This document shows positions 57,933 to 64,000 of a DNA stretch of 64,000 nt, in pieces (position 1 is the stretch's first letter; the number at the start of each line of letters is the position of its first letter). Made by a program: the position numbers and the translations under genes. Where the stretch lies: NCBI GenBank assembly GCA_024138015.1, contig JAMXBB010000004.1, forward strand, positions 80,108,857 through 80,172,856, written 5' to 3'. Source of the DNA: Lumnitzera littorea (taxonomy: Eukaryota > Streptophyta > Magnoliopsida > Myrtales > Combretaceae). The notes below the pieces were generated by a model that saw only the letters and a program-made list of their open reading frames with translations, was not told the DNA's origin and did not search any database.

Positions 57933-60900
57933 ATGCTACGATCCAAACAAAAGCCATGGATAATTCATATAGATAGGTGATGAAAATATTGATATCACTT
58001 TCGATCCTTCTGGGTTAGTCATCAGGAGTGATGTTAATGACCATAATGACGTGTAAGAAAGCTGGCAAAAACATGGAATGAGTATAATTTCCATTGATGA
58101 GCTAATAGAGATAATTAATGTCGACACCAACAAAAACCTTAAGGTGTTGAAGATTGGGGGAAATTTAGAAGAAAATCAAAAGACAAATATGACCACATTA
58201 CTATATGAATACCAAGACGTATTCGCATGATCTTATGACGATATGCCCGGATTAGACTCGTCAATCATAGTCCATCACTTACATACATAAGAGGATATCA
58301 AGCCTATGAAACAAAAGTTGAGAAGATTTTGATCAAATATCCGGTTGAAAATCAAGGAAGAAATAAAAAAACTATTGGAAGTTGGCTTCATTGAGATGTC
58401 TGATTATCTCGAGTGGATAGCCAACGTAGTACCAGTTATGAAGAAGAATGGAAAAGCCAAAGTGTGTGTGGACTTTCGAAACCTTAATCAAGCAACCCCT
58501 AAAGATAATTTTCCTTTGCCCTATATTGATGTATTGCTTGATAATACAGCAGGAAACCATATTTTCTCTTTCATGGATAGATTTTTTGGGTATAACCAAA
58601 TTTGAATGGTTGAAGAAGATAAAGCCAAGACAACATTCATCACAACTTAGGGCACGTTTTGCTACCAAGTGATGCCTTTTGGATTAAAAAATGCCGGGGC
58701 AACTTACCAAAGGGCTATGGTAGCAATCTTTCACAACATGATGCAAAAAGAAGTTGAAGTATATGTCAATGATTTGATCACCAAGTCTAAGAAAGGAGAA
58801 AATCATATGGAAAATCTAAGAAGATTATTTAATAGGTTGAGAAAATTCCAACTAAAACTCAACCTTGAGAAGTGTACTTTCAGTGTGACTTCAGGGAAAT
58901 TATGGGGTTTCATAATCAGCCAAAGAGGCATCGAAGTGGACCCTGATAAAGTCAAAGTGATAGTTGAATTGCCTTCGCCGTGCACACTTAAAGAAATCAA
59001 AGGTTTGTTAGGCTGTTTAAACTATATAACCCGGTTCATATCCTAACTTACAAAAAAGTGTCATCCTTTGTTTAAGTTGTTAAAAAAGAATGCTAAGATC
59101 AATTGGGATGAAGAGTACAAGTAGGCCTTTACAACAATCAAAGAATACCTCATGAACCCTCCAATTCTAGTAGCTCCAAAACTCGAGTAGCCTTTATTCC
59201 TATACTTTACAATATTACCAGAGACCATAAGGTGTACACTTGGTTAGAAAGATGGGGAAGGGAAGGAACGGGTTGTATATTACTTGAGCAAGAAATTCAC
59301 TGAAGGGGAGCAAAGGTATTTAGAAATTGAAAGAACCTACTATGCTTTAGTATGGGTAATGCATCGGCTCAGACAATACACACTCTATTGCCAAGTTAAA
59401 TTACTCACTCAACATGATCCCCTAAAGTACTAGGCAAACAAACCGATCCTAATTAGCAAAATCTCAAAATGGCAAATGCTACTATCAAAGTTTGACATTA
59501 CATACGTGAACTAGAATTCGGTCAAAAGGCAAGCTTTAGTAAATCAATACGTAGAAAATCCCCTTGATAGCACTCCCTAGGAAGTATAAGTCAATTTCCT
59601 TGATGAGGGTATTTTGGTGGTTGAGGGAAACTCTGATAAAGGAGAAGATGATGAGCTACCGAAATGGAAAATGTTCTTTGATGGTGCAACCAATGTGTCT
59701 GGGTGTGGAATTAGTGTAATATTAATATCCCCTGAAGGTACTCAATATCCTGTAGCCATAAGGCTCATTTTCCCATACACTAATAATATTGTTGAGTATG
59801 AAGCATGCATCATGGGATTTAAGATGGCCTTAGAAAAAGACTTTCAAGAATTAGAAGTATATGGGGACTCCTCACTCATTATTGGCTAAACTCGGGGAGA
59901 GTACAAAACTAAAGATCATAAGTTGGTACCTTATCACCGGCATTTGATAAAATTAACGAAAAATTTCAAAGAAGTCACCTTCAATCATGCACTAAGGACT
60001 CACAATCAATTTGCTGATGCCTTAGCTACGTTAACATCTATGATCCAGATATCTAGTGGAGTTAAGATTTAGCCCCTTACTATTGAAATTGAAGACAAGC
60101 TTGCCTTTTACCTAACAATTGAGGGTATGAACAACCAAAAATCGTGGTATTATGATATTAAGATGTTCCTACAATAAGGCACAATCCCCAAAGAAGCTAA
60201 GAAAAGAGGCAAAATGGTGACTAAGAAGTTAACCACTCAATTCTTAGTAAGTGAGTCCACCTTATACCGACGCTCATTTGACAGTATACTCTTAAGGTGT
60301 GTGGATGACAAAGAGGCTAAGTATTTAATGAAAGAAATGCATAAAGGAGTATGTGGCCCTCACATGAATGGATACATGCTGGCAAAGAAAATCATGAGGC
60401 TAGGGTATTATTGGTTAACAATGGAAAGTGATTGCATCAAACATATTAAGCACTGTCATTTATGCCAAGTTTATGTAAACAAGATAAATGCCTCGTCTCT
60501 GGAATTACGTGCCCTCTCAGCACCATGGCCTTTCTCAATGTGAGGCATAGATATCATTGGTCCAATCACTCCAAAAGCGTCTAATAGGTATCGCTTCACA
60601 TTTATCGCCATCAACTACTTTAGCAAATGGATAGAGGCTTCGTCATACTTGAATGTTAGTAAAGGGGTCATAGTTAAGTTCATTAAGAGAGACATCTTGG
60701 CTTGGTATGGGACTCTTGAAACAATCATCATTAATAATGGCACCAATCTCAACAACAAGCATGTGATAAAATTGTGTCAGCAGTTTCAAATCATTTACAA
60801 GAACTTTACTCCTTATCGACCCTAAATGAATGGAGCCATCGAAGCAGCAAACAAAAACCTCAAAAGAATCATTGAAAAAATGGCTCTCACATATAAGGAC

Positions 60901-61393
60901 TAGCATGAGATGTTACCCTTTACACTCATGGCCTATCAGACTTCCATCAGAATGTCGATTGGGGCAACACCATACTCTTTAGTGTACAGTACTAAAGCAA
61001 TGTTACCAGTAGAGGTCAAGATGCCATCACACAGGTTGCCATCGTAAACTCATTTGGACAAAGTTGATTAGGTAAAGAAGCACATCGAGCAGCTAAATTT
61101 GATTGATGAAAGGAGATTGACAACCCTATGTCATAATCAGTGTTATTAACAAAGGATGGCTCAGGCCTTTAACGAAAGGGTACGACCCCGGAACCTCAAA
61201 CAAAGGAGATTTGGTGTTAAGAAAAGCTCCCCCCAATGCATAATACCCTAGAGGGAAATTTACCCCCATTTATGGAGGTCCTTATGTCGTGAAGCGAGTA
61301 TTATTAGGAAGGGCTTTGATTTTGTCCCAAATGGATGGTTTAGATTTGAGAGACCATGTAAATGCTAACATTGTAAAATTGTACTATCTATAA
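57933..61393 (+). pseudogene. Element I pol: RT, RNase H, aRNH, integrase
   Basis: RT at 58260-59050: VGFIEMSDYLEWIANVVPVM, KVCVDFRNLNQATPKDNFPL, MPFGLKNAGATYQRAM. The catalytic YVDD reads YVNDLI (about 58770). Gypsy RNase H at 59100-59560 (VVYYLSKKFTEGEQRYLEIE). Archaeal-type RNase H at 59650-60050 with all four acidic positions readable: MFFDGATN, VEYEACIMGF, VYGDSSLI and FADALATL. Integrase at 60210-61390: HCHLCQ, GIDIIGPIT, the second Asp block reads INNGTN (Asp lost), NGAIEAANKN keeps Glu, then SIGATPYSLVY. Several stops. Dead but well recognisable. Confidence 0.85.
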
Positions 61394-62254
61394 GAAGTTA
61401 GTAGCAATTTTGCTCAAAACATAAAATTGCCAATCATTTTAAATGTCATTGTGGTCTAATTTTCATTATCTACAAGCAAATTTGGTATCCTTAGCTATTA
61501 TCGTCATTAGAATAATCACCCTCTCCATGGAAAGGTCCAATTCCCTTTACCCCATTTAATCAAACCCATACACTGCAAACATGAGAGGAGTTAAGGAACG
61601 AGATCTGGAACATTGGTAATAGACAAAATTCTTTAAAATACTTTACTACGAATTGATCCCCCTCAATTGGGAGTTTTATTGTCTCTTTTTTAGGGGAATA
61701 CAAAACTCAAGTAAGCAATCGCGGTAGATGGGAATAAGGCTTTTGGGTTCATAAAAGTTCCAAAGAGATGAAAATAGTGGGTGGTTTTCCTATATCGGGC
61801 TAATTTCCATGACTTCTCCAAAAAGAACTAGCAAAGTTTCAAATTTTGTATGTCAAGAACATCCGAGTTGATAACAAGGGACTAAAAACAAGAGTCAGTA
61901 ATTTTCTAATGGGGGCTTTTCAAAAAGGTTTGACAGTTTGGGTGCTATTGACAAAGATCGAGTAAGTATTTCCACACAATGTTAGCACACCAATTTTTTC
62001 TTACACTTGCATTTAGACTAGTTTTTACTTCTAACAATCTTTTTAACCAACCCATAAGGCATTCGCTTTTTGCATTTAGTGTTTAGCTAACCTATGAAGA
62101 CACGATCCTAGCTCAGTTCATCCTTTCAATCCATAAGGTCCCGCTGTTCACCAAATTTCTTTCAAGCAAGCCCATACATCATTTCCACTCTATTCACCAA
62201 GTCTTGTAGGTCACTTCTCCTTACAATTTAGTATTGGCACAACATTACTACCAA
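61394..62254 (+). other. Element I 3' UTR before the array
   Basis: Noncoding, colinear with 30216-34110 of E without solo LTR G. It provides the uninterrupted version of the G target site (ATTGATCCCCCTC around 61656). Confidence 0.65.
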
Positions 62255-62830
62255 TTTTAGGGTTGCTAATCCCCAAGAGATGCTCCCACCCAGGTTAGTA
62301 AGCCTTGTGAGGTACAACTAGGTTTTAGATCAATATCATTTTAGGGTTGCTAGTCCTTGAGAGATGCTCCAACCTAAGTTAGTGAGCCTAGTAAGGCACA
62401 ACCATGTTTTCGATCAATCCCCATTTTAAGGTTGCTAATCCTTAAGAGACGCTCCCACCTAGGTTAGTGACCTTAATGAGGCATAGCCAGGTTTTAGATC
62501 AATCCCATTTTAGGGTTGCTAGTTCCCGAGTGACACTCCCACTTAGGTTAGTAAGCCTAGTGAAGCATAGCCAGGTTTTAGATCAATCTCATTTTAGGGT
62601 TGCTAATCTCCGAAAGATGCTCCCGCTTAGGTTAGTGAGCCTAATGAAGCACAGCCAGGTTATAGATTGATCTCATTTTAGGGTTGCTATTTCTTGAGAA
62701 ACACTCTCACCTAGGTTAGCGAGCCTTGTGAGGCATAACCAGGTTTTAGATCGATCCCCATTTTTGGGTTGCTAGTCCCCAAGAGATGCTCCCACCTAGG
62801 TTAGTGAGCTTAGAGAGGCACAACTAACAT
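62255..62830. repeat. Tandem array, 84-86-bp unit, 7 copies (I 3' UTR)
   Basis: GGTTGCTA recurs at 62261, 62345, 62430, 62514, 62598, 62682 and 62767. Each unit carries GAGATGCTCCCACCTAGGTT, AGTGAGCCTA and GGTTTTAGATCAATCCC, i.e. the complement of the E array unit. Same position before the polypurine tract. Confidence 0.9.
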
Positions 62831-62936
62831 TCTTTTCTTCATCTAAATCAATTTTAGGAGAGCAATTTAATCATCTTAGGGGCAAAAATAGTGTTTGTTT
62901 GGTTTTTATGGCAAAGTTTTGCTCAAACTTCACTAC

Positions 62937-62948
62937 AAAGAAGGGTAG
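62937..62948 (+). other. Element I polypurine tract
   Basis: AAAGAAGGGTAG immediately before the 3' LTR. Confidence 0.6.
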
Positions 62949-64000
62949 CTATAGACTCCTAATTTTTGCCCTCTTTATTTTTTTTTATTTATTTATTTCA
63001 TTTTTATTTTTCTTTCTTTTCTCAATAGGCCCTAAAATTAGGAAAAATTAAAAAAAATAGGAATTGAAAGAGAACCGAAAAAAATTAAGGATCATAGAAA
63101 AATACAAAAAAAAAATTTCAAAAAAGTAAGAAATTTAGAAAAGAAACCCTAAAAAAGACAAAAAGTTAGAAAATGATGTCTAAAAATTTTGAAATTTAAA
63201 AATTACAAAAAATTAGAAAAATTAAAGTCAAGTAAAAGATTTTAGAAAATAGCATGTTATTAGGATATATTTTAATTTTAGTTTAGAAGTTAGGTCGTTG
63301 AACTTGGGCTTTGATTTAAATCTAGCTCAAGCTAACCGAGTTTATATGTGCAATTTAATTGCACATATGGACAAGGTACAAGCCAATGGCTTGATGGTTA
63401 AGCATATGGACATAATATTAACATTGAGCATGAGGTCTTAGGTTTGAAACTTAACAAAAGTAAGGAGGCCTTTTTCTTATGTTTTGTTTTCAATCACATC
63501 AAAGACTACCACATGTTAGGATCTTATTATACCACGTGTCTTGACATATGGCATCCTCGGATTCAACAGACCTATTGACATAGCACCACATGGCATGCCA
63601 CGTCAGCTACCACGTATCACAAATGATACGTGGCATATTGGGTTTGGCTGACACGGCTGACATGGCACTACCTTAACCCTTTTTTTCCCTCCCCTTCTTT
63701 CCTTTTCCCTTTGTTTTCCTCTCTTTCCCTCACTTTCCACAGATTTTCTCCTCCTTTCTTTGCTCAAGAACACTCGAGCCCTTCACTTTAGCTTTAATTT
63801 ATGTACATACTTATGTATTTTCTTGCTTTAATCTTGTTAAGCACATAACCTACTATGAATCAGACCCACTAACTCGTCCAAATTCTGTCAAAAATGAATT
63901 CAAGTCGAGCTCCTACTTTGGGAAGAAAACTGAAATCACGACATTTACTTTCAAGGTCGATTCTAGCTTTCCAAAGTTTCCAAGTCAAATTCATGTATAA
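62949..64000 (+). mobile_element. Element I 3' LTR, cut by window end
   Basis: Starts CTATAGACTCCTAATTTTTG (first bases decayed from TGTAGACACC). It follows the 5' LTR closely through the A-rich part, the tRNA-like module (63375-63477, B-box-like GGTTTGAAAC at 63441-63450) and the ACGT cluster (63598-63640) to the last base. The TATA region is just beyond the edge. Confidence 0.8.

Larger units (their letters stand above)
50777..64000 (+). mobile_element. Element I: Ogre-like LTR retrotransposon, plus strand
   Basis: Full plan from the 5' LTR to a 3' LTR that runs off the window: LTR, ORF1, gag-protease, intron, RT-RNase H-aRNH-integrase, 3' UTR tandem repeats, polypurine tract, LTR. Same family as E, opposite orientation. 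Inserted into the 3' noncoding part of Athila D after GACTA (50772-50776). The right flank is not visible, so the duplication is unchecked. Confidence 0.85.

Overview
The window is nuclear DNA of a flowering plant, probably a eudicot. It is AT-rich and consists almost entirely of nested, decayed LTR retrotransposons. The evidence is the plant-specific Ty3/gypsy lineages seen in translation (Tat/Ogre, Athila, chromovirus), a copia LTR with the usual plant layout, and one exon of a plant-type biotin-pathway enzyme. No intact host gene, tRNA, rRNA or CRISPR array was found. Species cannot be told from sequence alone.

Layout. (A) 1-2451, minus strand: gag-protease and 5' LTR of a gypsy element that runs off the left edge. 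2472-3809: the only likely unique host DNA, holding a lone exon resembling 8-amino-7-oxononanoate (KAPA) synthase. (B) 3810-11260, plus: chromovirus-like gypsy element with tRNA-Met-type primer site, gag, protease, RT, RNase H and integrase. A copia solo LTR (7392-8839) sits inside its RT. Its 3' LTR is cut at 11260 by (C), a Tat/Ogre-like element with a roughly 4.4-kb LTR, ORF1 and gag, plus strand, to 24233. C is itself split by a 3.6-kb LTR-like insertion F (19982-23625). At 24234 C is entered by (D), an Athila element, plus. D consists of a 5' LTR, primer site, gag, no pol, and an env-like ORF, and it extends to 50776. D is interrupted right after its primer site by (E), a minus-strand Ogre-like element (25887-45135). 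E contains two solo LTRs with perfect 5-bp duplications: G (30846-33949, GATCA) and H (41344-42310, CTTAC). At 50777 D is entered again by (I), a plus-strand Ogre-like element whose 3' LTR runs off the right edge.

The order B > C > D > E > G/H is a five-level nest. It predicts what lies to the right of the window: the rest of I, the Athila 3' LTR, the remainder of C, then the second half of B's 3' LTR.

E and I show the known Ogre plan: long LTRs starting like TGTAGACACCC, an extra ORF1 upstream of gag, a short intron between protease and RT, two RNase H domains, integrase, and a tandem-repeat 3' UTR (84-86-bp unit). All coding regions carry stops and frameshifts, so every element is non-autonomous or dead. 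The most interesting signals are regulatory or structural: a tRNA-like A/B-box module with T-run in the LTRs of C, E and I; a regularly spaced W-box quartet in F; an ACGT-core cluster in Ogre LTRs; and an isolated KAPA-synthase exon with usable splice sites.
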